Positions 12,575 through 22,243 of a DNA stretch of 64,000 bases are shown here, in pieces. Origin of the DNA: JADZAI01 sp046348585 (GTDB lineage: Bacteria; Pseudomonadota; Alphaproteobacteria; Micropepsales; Micropepsaceae); assembly GCA_046348585.1 (NCBI GenBank), contig JAXMDZ010000009.1:1-64000 (forward strand). The letters are read 5' to 3'. The notes below the pieces were generated by a model. It was not told the DNA's origin and made no database searches. It saw only the letters and a program-made list of their open reading frames with translations. The position numbers were made by a program, and so were the translations under genes. Numbering within the stretch: the first letter of the stretch is position 1; the number at the start of each line of letters is the position of its first letter.

Positions 12575-12928
12575 TCGAATCCTCTGTGTAGCAGGCAAGA
12601 AGGCTGATAACACCGGCGAGCGTAAGCGTGCCTATCAATTTTGCAAACCGTGCGCCGTCGCGCAGTGGTTCCGAAGTTGGGAAACGACAAAATCTTGTCA
12701 CCCACTCGATGCGTCGCTGGATGATCGGCAAGCGGCGCATAGGCTAAGGTGCCTACTTCCCACGACTCCCAAACGTCTTTCGGCGCGTTCGGGCGGGCGA
12801 GGTGTTTGCTCTTGCTGTGGGGCGGACTCTCGAAGCCGGTCGGCGTTCTGAGCCGTGGACGCCCGCCTGCGCGACCATGACAGGTGAGGGGCGGGGCGGA
12901 GTGAGGGATTGCCTTCCGCAGCAGCAGT

Positions 12929-12985
12929 CCCCTCATCCCCCGCGTGCCTCGGGGGACTTCTCCCCGCAGGGAGAAGGGGCGGCGG
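12929..12985. repeat. Palindromic G/C-rich repeat element (intergenic copy)
   Basis: Two nested hairpins: a C-run and G-run pair at 12935-12955 and a CTTCTCCCC / GGGAGAAG pair around a GCA loop at 12958-12977. Its 21-base core at 12962-12982 differs at one base from 14122-14142 inside uvrB, so both belong to one repeat family. A looser relative may lie near 9905-9933. Confidence 0.65.
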
Positions 12986-13206
12986 TGGTGGGCACCGTGC
13001 TTTGGCGATGGCCTCTTCAGCAGCGCATCGCGCGCGCTGGATGGCCGGGTCAGGCCCGGCCATGAGGGAAGGGGGCTATTTGCTGCGGCTGCCGAAGGTT
13101 TTGGGGGCGCCGTGGGCGCGCCAGGCGCTTGCCCCGAGCTTGTGGGGGCGGGAGTTCGGCGTCGGATTTGGTGCGTCCTTCGAGCAGGCGCGAAGGCGCG
13201 CCCTCC

Positions 13207-13287
13207 TCAGGATGAGGAAGAAGGGAGCGCCTCTCAGGATGAGGAAGAAGGGACCCCTCCTCAGGATGAGGAAGAGGGGAGCGCGCC
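13207..13287. repeat. 27-base tandem repeat, three copies
   Basis: Three head-to-tail units start at 13207, 13234 and 13261, each opening TCAGGATGAGGAAGA. Units 1 and 2 match through AAGAAGGGA and then diverge; unit 3 has one A-to-G change in that part. Each junction forms the small palindrome CCTCA-GGA-TGAGG or close to it. It lies just downstream of the antitoxin stop at 13311. Confidence 0.85.
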
Positions 13288-13310
13288 GGAGGATTTGGAA
13301 AGGGGTGGGC

Positions 13311-13602
13311 TCAGGCCGCCTTCACCAGTTTGAGCTCGACGCGCTGGCCGAGGGCGGAGGCGGCGCGGTTCAGGGTGTAGAGGGTGACCGAGGCGTTCGC
13401 GGGATCGAGCAGGCGGGTCGACGGCGGCGCGGCTGGTCTTCATGCGCCTGGCTGGCTTGACTTCGTGACCTGCGCCGAAGCCATGAGCTGTTCGATCTGC
13501 CAGGCGAGCACCTTCTTCGCGCGGCGGCGACGGCTTCCTCGGAGAGGTCTTCCTCCTTGAGGAAGGATTCAAGCGTCGAGCCGATATGGGATTCTTCTTC
13601 AT
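13311..13602 (-). pseudogene. XRE/HigA-type antitoxin, frameshifted
   Basis: The ATG at 13602 overlaps the toxin stop (ATGA). After correcting a shift just behind the start, the frame reads EESHIGSTLESFLKEEDLSEEAV. Further shifts lead to VLAWQIEQLMASAQV, then ARRMKTSRAAVDRLLDP (the helix-turn-helix) and TLNRAASALGQRVELKLVKAA, ending at 13311. This is the layout of HigA-like antitoxins paired with phage Gp49/HigB-type toxins: about 97 residues, HTH in the C-terminal half. It should bind the toxin and repress the operon. Confidence 0.7.
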
Positions 13603-13933
13603 CCGCGTTCCACCAGTTTCTTTCGGCCAGCGCCAGATCGAGATCGGCTTGCGCTTTCGCGTCTTCTTGATGAAGCCGTGGAGCAGGACCAGTTGTTCAT
13701 CCACCGCGATGAACAGGAGGCGGGTGACTGGTTCTCCGCGGCAGTTCGCGCCTTCGAACAGTCCCTTTCCCATCGGGCGGCATAGCGGCATCCCCACAGG
13801 CCATCCAACAGCGCCTGAAGGTCGCCGATATCTTGCGGTCCCCGGCAGGCAGCGACTTCAGCCAATCCCGGACAGGTTCCTTGCCGCTGGCGCCTAAGAA
13901 GAAAGCGACTTCGATCCGTTTGAGCGGCTGCAT
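13599..13933 (-). pseudogene. HigB / Gp49-like RelE-superfamily toxin, frameshifted
   Basis: ATG at 13933 starts MQPLKRIEVAFFLGASGKEP, then VRDWLKSLPAGDRKI, the usual N-terminus of phage-derived Gp49-like (HigB) mRNA interferases. After a shift near 13820 come LQALLDGLWG and, in the next frame, GMPLCRPMGKGLFE. The core LLFIAVDEQLVLLHGFIKKT matches the family signature. The ending KLVERG with TGA at 13599-13601 overlaps the antitoxin start. Toxin-first order is usual for higBA systems. About 111 residues when repaired. Such toxins cleave mRNA at the ribosome; the frameshifts may mean it is inactive. Confidence 0.72.
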
Positions 13934-13936
13934 CTA

Positions 13937-13954
13937 TGTATCAAAATTGATGCA
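13937..13954. promoter_or_regulatory. Palindromic operator candidate upstream of the toxin gene
   Basis: TGTATCAAAATTGATGCA is an 18-base near-perfect palindrome (7 of 9 half-site pairs) beginning 3 bases before the toxin ATG at 13933. It is AT-rich in a GC-rich region. HigBA operons are usually autorepressed at such sites, so it is a plausible antitoxin operator. Confidence 0.5.
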
Positions 13955-13968
13955 TGCCGACAAGTGGG

Positions 13969-16443
<2,475 letters not shown>

Positions 16444-16463
16444 GGAACGAAGTATGAACGAAA

Positions 16464-16493
16464 GAGGCCGCGGGGAAAAGTCCCCACGGCCTC
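16464..16493 (-). terminator. Hairpin terminator after lipoprotein gene
   Basis: Arms GAGGCCGCGGGGA and TCCCCACGGCCTC around an AAAG loop, one mismatch, followed on the minus strand by TTTCGTT. It lies between the lipoprotein stop at 16523 and the uvrB start at 16443. Confidence 0.65.
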
Positions 16494-16522
16494 GAATCGG
16501 TCGCCGATGAAGGCGGAGCGGC

Positions 16523-16843
16523 CTAGAGGCCGAGCTCCTTCTTCAGGTTGTCCATCACGGTGCACATATAGCCGACCGGACGCTCGGCTGCCTTCTCGCC
16601 GATGCCGGCCTGCATCTCGGCCTGCATCTTCTCGGTGGCCTTCTGGGCCTGTTCCGGCGTGATCTTGCCGGCGGCGGCCGCCTGGGCGATCTCGGCCGAA
16701 ATCTTCTGGACGTAGTCCGAAGCCGACGCGACGTCCTTGCAGACCGGGTGCTCGGCCCCGGCCGACGAGCTGCCGCCCTTGTCGCCGCACGCGGCCAGAG
16801 CCAGCGCACCGGCGGTCATCAGAGCGATCGTAAACGCTTTCAT
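16523..16843 (-). CDS. Small two-cysteine lipoprotein, paralogue A
   Basis: 106 residues. Signal peptide with lipobox ALAAC (Cys19), so probably lipid-anchored in the envelope. The mature part starts GDKGGSSSAG, then has one Cys (HPVCKD) and a second near the C-terminus (GYMCTVMDNLKKEL), with a predicted helical stretch between containing AAAAGKITPEQAQKA. It shares this plan, including the (A/S)GKI motif and both cysteines, with the products at 17551-17835 and 21398-21700. No known family was recognised. The function is unknown; the spaced cysteines suggest a disulfide. Confidence 0.85.
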   Translation of the reverse strand: MKAFTIALMTAGALALAACGDKGGSSSAGAEHPVCKDVASASDYVQKISAEIAQAAAAGKITPEQAQKATEKMQAEMQAGIGEKAAERPVGYMCTVMDNLKKELGL

Positions 16844-16918
16844 TGCTAACTTCCCTCGCTTGGTTCAGGGCCGCCTTATGGCAGAGGCGGGCGGCCGGGG
16901 CGCTGCGGCATTCCGCCC

Positions 16919-17458
16919 TCAACCGGAGCGGGAAAACCGGCGGCGCAAGCTCGCCAGGATGAAGGTCAGCAGCACGCCGCCGAGGCTGATCGGGATGATG
17001 ACGATCGCCATCCAGAAGGCCGCGCCCGCCGTGTCGTAGGCCGTGCCCATGGCGTGGCCCCAGACGACGCAGCCCGAGGCGCCGCCCTCGTTGATGTGGC
17101 AGCCCTGCGGGATCGCCGACATCACCGCGACGAAGGGCACGATCAGCGCCGCGATGCAGCCCCAGCAGGCGGTCATGAAGCTCCACTTCACGGCGCGGCC
17201 GCGCGGTTCGAAGCCGAAGGCGGAGGCGGTCGCGGCGATGCCGACCAGGATGGCGAGTTTGGGCAGGTCGAGAATGCGCGTCCACGCCCAGTCCAGCGCG
17301 AAGGCGAGGGCCGCGCCGAGATCGAACGCGCCGCACGAATCGGCGTCGGGGGCGCAGCCCATGAGCGCCCCCCAGCCGGCGATGGCCAGCGCCGCCAGCG
17401 CCGGGCCGGTGATCGCGAACACCGCGAAACAGAGGATGAGCCGCCAGGTCGTCGTCAT
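16919..17458 (-). CDS. Four-helix membrane protein of unknown function
   Basis: 179 residues. Four hydrophobic segments: about 7-32 (LCFAVFAITGPALAALAIAG), 63-85, 95-115 (CWGCIAALIVPFVAVMSAI) and 145-170 (FWMAIVIIPISLGGVLLTFI). Between helices 1 and 2 is a loop with cysteines (GCAPDADSC), and another Cys pair occurs after helix 3 (GCHINEGGASGC), perhaps disulfide-bonded in the periplasm. It ends in a basic tail RRRFSRSG. It lies between two lipoprotein paralogues on the same strand. No family recognised. Confidence 0.75.
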   Translation of the reverse strand: MTTTWRLILCFAVFAITGPALAALAIAGWGALMGCAPDADSCGAFDLGAALAFALDWAWTRILDLPKLAILVGIAATASAFGFEPRGRAVKWSFMTACWGCIAALIVPFVAVMSAIPQGCHINEGGASGCVVWGHAMGTAYDTAGAAFWMAIVIIPISLGGVLLTFILASLRRRFSRSG

Positions 17459-17497
17459 GAGAATCCGTCAGGGGCCGGGAGAGCGGGGCATTGCGGC

Positions 17498-17527
17498 AAA
17501 AAAGAAGCGGGGCCGAGGCCCCGCTTC
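17498..17527 (-). terminator. Rho-independent terminator after lipoprotein B
   Basis: On the minus strand, GAAGCGGGGCC pairs with GGCCCCGCTTC over a very short loop and is followed directly by six Ts (the AAAAAA at 17498-17503). It lies 24 bases after the stop at 17551. Confidence 0.88.
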
Positions 17528-17550
17528 CCGTGTCCGAACCTGCGCGAGGC

Positions 17551-17835
17551 TCAGAAGCCGATCTTCTTGCGAAGCTCGTCGAGCTTGGTGCAGCCCGCGC
17601 CGTAATCGGTCGCGCCGACCGACGACAGTTCCTTCTGCATCTCCTGACCGGCCTCGGCCAGCTTGGCCATGTCGATCTTGCCGGCGGTGGCGGCGGCCTG
17701 AAGGTCGGCGGCCCACTTCGCGGCGTATTCGGTGGCCGACTTCTCGTCCTTGCAGACCGCATGCGACGAACCGCCGCCGCAAGCCGCCAGAACCAGAGCG
17801 CCGGCGGCAACGGCCGCGATACCAAGAATCTTCAT
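17551..17835 (-). CDS. Small two-cysteine lipoprotein, paralogue B
   Basis: 94 residues. ATG at 17835 is preceded by AGGGGAGACGAG, a good ribosome site, and is chosen over an in-frame ATG 72 bases upstream. Lipobox LVLAAC, mature start GGGSSHAVCKD. The central helix has AATAGKIDMAKLAEAG, and GAGCTKLDELRKKIGF forms the end. Same plan as the products at 16523-16843 and 21398-21700. Likely envelope lipoprotein of unknown role. Confidence 0.85.
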   Translation of the reverse strand: MKILGIAAVAAGALVLAACGGGSSHAVCKDEKSATEYAAKWAADLQAAATAGKIDMAKLAEAGQEMQKELSSVGATDYGAGCTKLDELRKKIGF

Positions 17836-17877
17836 CACTCGTCTCCCCTTGTGAGGCGGGGATATTGCCATGACGGC

Positions 17878-17915
17878 GAAGGCCGGTGAAGCGATACGTC
17901 GCCGCACCGGCCTTC
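17878..17915 (-). terminator. Possible terminator hairpin after TPR gene
   Basis: Perfect 11-base arms GAAGGCCGGTG and CACCGGCCTTC around a 16-base loop, 30 bases beyond the stop of the TPR gene. There is no T-run, so termination is only a suggestion. Confidence 0.4.
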
Positions 17916-17944
17916 GGAAATCCGCGTATTTTCCGGATGGTTTC

Positions 17945-18505
17945 CTACTTGGAAATCACCTGGTAGCGGGTCAGTTCGAGCTTGGCGGCCTCGAAGCCGG
18001 GGTCCAGTTCGACGGCGCGCTTGAGGTCGGCATAGGCGCCCTTCACGTCGCCCAGCGCCTCGCGGGCGACGGCGCGGTTGTAGAGGCCGCGCTGAAGATC
18101 CGGGCCGGTGGCCAGCGGAATCGCCGCGTCGATGGTCGCGCGGGCTTCCTCGTAACGCTCCAGTTCGAGCAGCGCCGCCGCCCGGTTGACGCTCGCCGCG
18201 GTCATCGACGGCTCGATGCGCAGGGCCGCGTCGGTGTCGGCGAGCGCCCGCTCGGCGTCGCCGCGGGTCACCAGCATGGCGCTGCGGTTGGTGTAGGTCG
18301 CGGCGCGGTCGCGCGGCGAGAGTTCGCTGTTCTTGAGGGCTTCGGTGCAATCCTTGATCGCAAGGTTGCTCGTCTCGCCGGCCTTCGCCGAGTGGTAGCA
18401 GGCGAGCTCGGGGCCCGTGCCCACGACCATCACGGCCGCGCTGGCCGAACCGAACGCCGCGAACGAGGCGGCGGCGACCGCAAAACCGACTGACTTGAAC
18501 TTCAT
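17945..18505 (-). CDS. Secreted tetratricopeptide-repeat protein
   Basis: 186 residues. ATG at 18505 (preceded by GGAGGGCACC) gives a signal peptide MKFKSVGFAVAAASFAAFGSASA. Three to four TPR units follow: AIKDCTEALKNSELSPRDRA, ATYTNRSAMLVTRGDAERAL with ADTDAALRIEPSM, SVNRAAALLELERYEEARAT, and GLYNRAVAREALGDVKGAYADL. Cysteines occur near the mature N-terminus (ACYHS, KDCTE). Probably a periplasmic scaffold; partner unknown. Located among envelope-protein genes on the same strand. Confidence 0.85.
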   Translation of the reverse strand: MKFKSVGFAVAAASFAAFGSASAAVMVVGTGPELACYHSAKAGETSNLAIKDCTEALKNSELSPRDRAATYTNRSAMLVTRGDAERALADTDAALRIEPSMTAASVNRAAALLELERYEEARATIDAAIPLATGPDLQRGLYNRAVAREALGDVKGAYADLKRAVELDPGFEAAKLELTRYQVISK

Positions 18506-18723
18506 GGTGCCCTCCAGACATTTTCTGCCGAAACACATCCAGCGCCCGTGGCCCCGGCGCCTGTGCCCGCATTGCAACCTTGGCCCCGTCCGGCCCGCGC
18601 CGCACCTTGCGATTGCGTGAGGCCGGTAACAAGATCGGGAGCCGGAGGCCGGACCCGGCGGCGGGGCGGCCTTTTTCGGCGCTGGCGCGAGAGGCCGCCG
18701 GGCGGATATAAGACCCCCCTTCC

Positions 18724-20007
18724 ATGGTCGCCTTAGAACTCACCCTCGTCGCCGTCCTCATCGTCCTCAACGGCTTCTTCGCCATGTCCGAGATGGCGAT
18801 CGTCTCGTCGCGGCGGATGCGGCTCGCCGCCATGGCGGAGCAGGGCAATCACGGGGCCCGCGTCGCGCTGCACCTGTTCGACGAGCCGAGCCGGTTCCTG
18901 TCGGCGGTGCAGATCGGAATCACCCTCGTCGGCACGCTGGCCGCCGCCGTTTCCGGCGCGACGCTGGCCGAGCGGCTGGGCGGCACGCTGAACGAGGTGC
19001 CCTGGATCGCCCCGCGCGGCGAGACGGTGGCCTTCGTCCTGGTGGTCATCGCCATCACCTTCCTGTCGGTCCTGTTCGGGGAACTGGTGCCCAAGCGCAT
19101 CGCGCTCGCCTTTCCCGAGATCATCGCCTCGCGGGTCGCCCGCCCGCTCAACCTGATCGCCAAGGCGGCGCGGCCGCTGGTCATGCTGATGCAGTGGACC
19201 AGCGCCACGACGCTGTGGGCGCTGCGCATCAAGGTGCCGACCAACCAGGGCGTCACCGAGGAAGAGGTGAAGTCGGTGCTCGCCGAGGGCGCCGAGGCCG
19301 GGGTCATCGAGCACGAGGAGCGGCGGATGATGGTCGAGGTGCTGCGCCTCGCCGACCGCAGCGTCGAGAGCATCATGACGCCGCGCCGCGACATCTACTG
19401 GATCGATCTGGGCGACGGCGAGGCCAAGGTCCGCGACGAGATCCGCGAATCGCCCTTCTCGCGCATCCTGGTTGGCCAGAACGGCAGCATCGACGAGCCG
19501 CTGGGCGTGGTGCTGAAGAAGACCCTGCTCGACGCGCTGCTGGCCGGCAAGCCGTTCGACGTGCGCGCCGCGCTGACCCAGCCCATCTATGTGCCCGAAT
19601 CGGCGACGGCGCTGAACCTGCTGCAATTGTTCAAGTCGCAGACCTCGCATCTGGCGGTGGTGGTCGACGAATACGGCTCGATCCAGGGCGTGGTGACGCC
19701 GCACGACCTTCTGTCGGCGATCGCCGGCGAATTGCAGGAGGAGCATTCGCCCTCCACCCCGTCGGTGATCGCGCGCGAGGACGGCTCCTATCTGGTGGAC
19801 GGGCGTTGCGACCTGATCGAGCTGGAGGATGCGCTCGGCCTCAAGACCGAAGATTCGACGGGCTTCCACACCGCCGCCGGTCTCGCCCTTCAGGCCTTCA
19901 AGCGCCTGCCGCGCGACGGCGAGGTCACGCAGTGGGAAGGCTGGCGCATCGAGGTCGTCGACATGGACGGCCCGCGCATCGACAAGCTGCTGTTCAAGAA
20001 GACCTGA
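18724..20007 (+). CDS. DUF21-CBS-CorC/HlyC transporter-like protein (CNNM family)
   Basis: 427 residues. An N-terminal DUF21 membrane domain (about 1-190) with four hydrophobic segments: LTLVAVLIVLNGFFAMSEMA, VQIGITLVGTLAAAVSG, ETVAFVLVVIAITFLSVLFG and the ARPLNLIAKAARPLVMLM region. A CBS pair follows at about 205-325 (VESIMTPRRDIYWIDL and TSHLAVVVDEYGSIQGVVTP), then a CorC_HlyC domain (about 345-425). The family was named after haemolysin C, but members are linked to magnesium or cobalt homeostasis. Intact and monocistronic, divergent from the TPR gene. Confidence 0.92.
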   Translation: MVALELTLVAVLIVLNGFFAMSEMAIVSSRRMRLAAMAEQGNHGARVALHLFDEPSRFLSAVQIGITLVGTLAAAVSGATLAERLGGTLNEVPWIAPRGETVAFVLVVIAITFLSVLFGELVPKRIALAFPEIIASRVARPLNLIAKAARPLVMLMQWTSATTLWALRIKVPTNQGVTEEEVKSVLAEGAEAGVIEHEERRMMVEVLRLADRSVESIMTPRRDIYWIDLGDGEAKVRDEIRESPFSRILVGQNGSIDEPLGVVLKKTLLDALLAGKPFDVRAALTQPIYVPESATALNLLQLFKSQTSHLAVVVDEYGSIQGVVTPHDLLSAIAGELQEEHSPSTPSVIAREDGSYLVDGRCDLIELEDALGLKTEDSTGFHTAAGLALQAFKRLPRDGEVTQWEGWRIEVVDMDGPRIDKLLFKKT

Positions 20008-20013
20008 GCGGCG

Positions 20014-20562
20014 TCAGCCGCCGGTCCGGGCCGAGACATAAAGCTTCGCCGGATCGAAGCCGAGCGCCGCCGCGCGGGCGACGAGATCGGCCCGCAATTC
20101 CTCGGAAATCGTCGCCGCGCGGGTCAGAATCCACAGATACTCGCGGTCCGGCTCGCTGACGATCGCCCAGGAATAGTCGTCGGCCAGCGCGACGATCCAG
20201 TAGTCGCCGAAGAACGGCCACTGGAAGCTGACCCGCAGCTTCGCGCCGGTCGCGGTGTCGGCGACATAGGCGTAGCCCTCGGCCGCGTCCGTGACCTTGC
20301 CCGCCGCGTCGCGGCAGGTGTTGACGACCGAGATGTCGCCGTCCTCGTCGAAGGCGTATTCGGCCGTGACGTTGAGGCAGTCCGCTCCCTGGAACCAGTT
20401 CTCGTAGCGGGCCTGCTCGTGCCAGAGGCCGAGATAGCGCTGGAGATCGACCCTGGCGACGGTCTGGAGCGGCGGCGGTTCGGCGGCGGCGGGCGCGAGC
20501 GCGGCGAGGGCGGCGAGCGCGGCGAGGGCGGCGAGGGCGGCGAGGCGGGCGAGGGCGGTCAT
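20014..20562 (-). CDS. Bacterial lipocalin (Blc-like)
   Basis: 182 residues. Leader MTALARLAAL with repeated LAA units, then mature protein from about residue 28. GLWHEQARYENWFQ at 45-58 is the first lipocalin signature (usual GxWYExAR). FFGDYWIVALADDYSWAIV and EYLWILTRAA are the second and third structurally conserved regions. The Blc family binds fatty acids or lysophospholipids at the outer membrane under envelope stress. This one has no lipobox Cys, so it is probably soluble in the periplasm. It converges on the CBS gene with a 6-base gap. Confidence 0.9.
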   Translation of the reverse strand: MTALARLAALAALAALAALAALAPAAAEPPPLQTVARVDLQRYLGLWHEQARYENWFQGADCLNVTAEYAFDEDGDISVVNTCRDAAGKVTDAAEGYAYVADTATGAKLRVSFQWPFFGDYWIVALADDYSWAIVSEPDREYLWILTRAATISEELRADLVARAAALGFDPAKLYVSARTGG

Positions 20563-20611
20563 GGGGTCATCCTTCCGTCGCCCCAGATACGCCCGCCGCC
20601 CGCATCCGGTT

Positions 20612-21286
20612 TCACCGCTTCAGGCCGGTGACGGCGTCCGGGTTGCGCAGCAGCTTGCCGGGCGTCGCCTTCAGTTCGCACATGACCTGGGGCTTGGGGG
20701 CCAGTTCGGCGTCGCTGCGCACCACGAAGGCGCGGCACTTGTCGTCGCCGGCGCAGGCGGTGGCGCAGCGCGTCAGACCGCCGTCGCCCTTGGCGACATA
20801 GGTCCAGGTCGCGTAGGCGTCGCCCGCCGCCTCCGATCCCTGTTCCATCGTGTACTGGTTCCAGAAGGCGTCGCCCGACTGGTCGCCGCCGTCATAGGGC
20901 GGCGGGGCGCCGCCCGCGCCGGGCGTATGGGGGACGATGGTCTCGTCCGGGTCGGGCGCGGGCCGCGAGCGGCCGATCTCGCCCGAGATCGAATAGTCGT
21001 CCCAGACCAGGGCGGGGATGGCGTCGAGCAGGCTGCACTGCGAAGTGCGGTCGCCGCGTTCGGGCGTGCGGTAGTTCCAGGCCAGGCAGCGCAGATCGCC
21101 CCGGCAGGCCTCGCGGCAGGCGGCGGGGTCGCCCGCCGGAACCTCGACCGTCGCATAGGGCGCGCCGTCATAGCGCGTGCCGGGCGACATGCCCGAGCCT
21201 ACCGTTTCGTTGCCGACATAGGCGGCGAGCGCCGTTCCGGCCAGCACGGCGGCGGTCAGCGCGGCCGCCATCATCGATCGGGACAT
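20612..21286 (-). CDS. Secreted protein with two PAN/Apple-like cysteine modules
   Basis: 224 residues. ATG at 21286 is preceded by GGAGAGG and is preferred over an in-frame ATG 60 bases upstream. Signal peptide MMAAALTAAVLAGTALA. Module 1 (about 25-100) has DPAACREACRGDLRCLAWNY and CSLLDAIP; module 2 (about 155-220) has LTRCATACAGDDKCRAFVV and VMCELKATPG. The CxxxCxxxxxC spacing and the aromatic or hydrophobic residue after it are typical PAN features. A Pro/Gly/Asp-rich linker separates the modules. PAN domains bind proteins or carbohydrates; the ligand is unknown. Confidence 0.8.
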   Translation of the reverse strand: MSRSMMAAALTAAVLAGTALAAYVGNETVGSGMSPGTRYDGAPYATVEVPAGDPAACREACRGDLRCLAWNYRTPERGDRTSQCSLLDAIPALVWDDYSISGEIGRSRPAPDPDETIVPHTPGAGGAPPPYDGGDQSGDAFWNQYTMEQGSEAAGDAYATWTYVAKGDGGLTRCATACAGDDKCRAFVVRSDAELAPKPQVMCELKATPGKLLRNPDAVTGLKR

Positions 21287-21397
21287 GACAAACCTCTCCT
21301 CAAGGCGCGCCGGGCGAGGCCCGGGCGCGCAGTCTTGGGCGGACAATGTGGCAAGCTCGTGGTCCGGGCAATCGCCGGTCCATTCGACCCTCGACGG

Positions 21398-21700
21398 CTA
21401 TTCGACCTTGGGCAGCTCGATGCCGTAATCGCCCGCCAGCGCGGCATAGAACTCGCAGGCCTTCTTGACGTCGCCGCCGGGCACCTTGGCGCCTTCGGGC
21501 GTCGCGTCGGCGATCTTCTTGGCGACCTCGTCGGCCTTGATCTTGCCCGAGGCGATCCCGGCGGCGATTCCGTCCTGGACCGCGACGATGGTCTTGTCGG
21601 CGTTCTTGAAGTCGCCGCAATGGGCGCCCGCGCCGCCGCCGCAGCCCGCAAGTCCCAGAGTCAGGACGGCCGCCGCCGCCACGCTCGTCAATCCACGCAT
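21398..21700 (-). CDS. Small two-cysteine lipoprotein, paralogue C
   Basis: 100 residues. Lipobox LGLAGC (Cys20), mature start GGGAGAHCGDFKNADKTI. The central helix has GIAAGIASGKIKADEVAKKI, followed by KKACEFYAALAGDYGIELPKVE. It shares lipid anchor, two mature cysteines and the (A/S)GKI motif with the products at 16523-16843 and 17551-17835, but is more distant. Function unknown. Confidence 0.82.
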   Translation of the reverse strand: MRGLTSVAAAAVLTLGLAGCGGGAGAHCGDFKNADKTIVAVQDGIAAGIASGKIKADEVAKKIADATPEGAKVPGGDVKKACEFYAALAGDYGIELPKVE

Positions 21701-21801
21701 CCCGGTATCTCCCCTCTCCTAAGGTAAACTATTTTTATGATGCCGGGCGGCGGTGGGAATGCGACAGAGTTGCGTAAGGGAAATTGCGAGTCGCCGCCGC
21801 C

Positions 21802-22143
21802 ATGCCGGTTTCCATCCTGACGGTCGTGCTGCTCTGCGTTTCCAACGTGTTCATGACCTTCGCCTGGTACGGCCATCTGAAGTTCAAGGAGCAGCCGCTG
21901 TGGCTGGTGATCGTGGCGAGCTGGGGCATCGCCTTCATCGAGTACTGCTTTGCGGTGCCGGCCAATCGCTGGGGCTCGCAGGTCTATGCGGCGGCCGAGC
22001 TGAAAGGCATCCAGGAGATCGTGACGCTCTCGGTCTTCGCGGTCTTCGCCTGGACCTATCTCGGCGAGAGCTTCCGCTGGAATCACGCCGTCGGCTTCGT
22101 CCTGCTGGCAGCGGCCGCCTTCTTCATCTTCTACGAGCGATGA
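21802..22143 (+). CDS. DUF486 small membrane protein (DMT-like)
   Basis: 113 residues from ATG 21802; a TTG at 21784 with a better purine-rich site is an in-frame alternative. Four hydrophobic segments: ILTVVLLCVSNVFMTFAWYG, PLWLVIVASWGIAFIEYCFA, IVTLSVFAVFAWTYLG and AVGFVLLAAAAFFIFY. FAWYGHLKF and the VPANRWG segment are conserved in the DUF486 family, which looks like half of a drug/metabolite transporter. Substrate unknown. Confidence 0.88.
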   Translation: MPVSILTVVLLCVSNVFMTFAWYGHLKFKEQPLWLVIVASWGIAFIEYCFAVPANRWGSQVYAAAELKGIQEIVTLSVFAVFAWTYLGESFRWNHAVGFVLLAAAAFFIFYER

Positions 22144-22243
22144 CATGACGGCGATTTCCCATACGCTGCGCACCGCCCGCCAGAGACGGAAAGGCCTGTT
22201 CCAGACGTTATCGGGATGGGCGGCGGCGTCGAGCGGAGGGACC

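Larger units (their letters stand above)
12575..13310. other. Repeat-rich intergenic region, no supported gene
   Basis: No convincing gene here. The part at 12580-12800 has a minus-strand stretch reading DVWESWEVGTLAYAPL and ATHRVGDKILSFPNFG, perhaps a remnant of an unidentified gene upstream of the ATPase. From 12830 there are dispersed-repeat-like stretches: a piece around 12840-12895, a G/C-rich palindromic element at 12929-12985, a piece at 13030-13070 that reads MAGPDPAIQ on the minus strand (a familiar spurious translation of an alphaproteobacterial intergenic repeat), and a 27-base tandem repeat at 13207-13287. Confidence 0.6.

Noticed and set aside
12698..13063. A frame beginning MAGPDPAIQRA
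   Set aside because: This peptide is a well-known spurious translation of an alphaproteobacterial intergenic repeat.
12944..13333. A 129-residue frame with repeated DEEEG
   Set aside because: The repeated peptide is only the translation of the 27-base tandem repeat; no start signal or homology pattern.
20500..20555. GCGGCGAGG-like repeats resembling a short tandem array or CRISPR
   Set aside because: These lie in the lipocalin signal-peptide codons (repeated Leu-Ala-Ala); no spacers of equal length.
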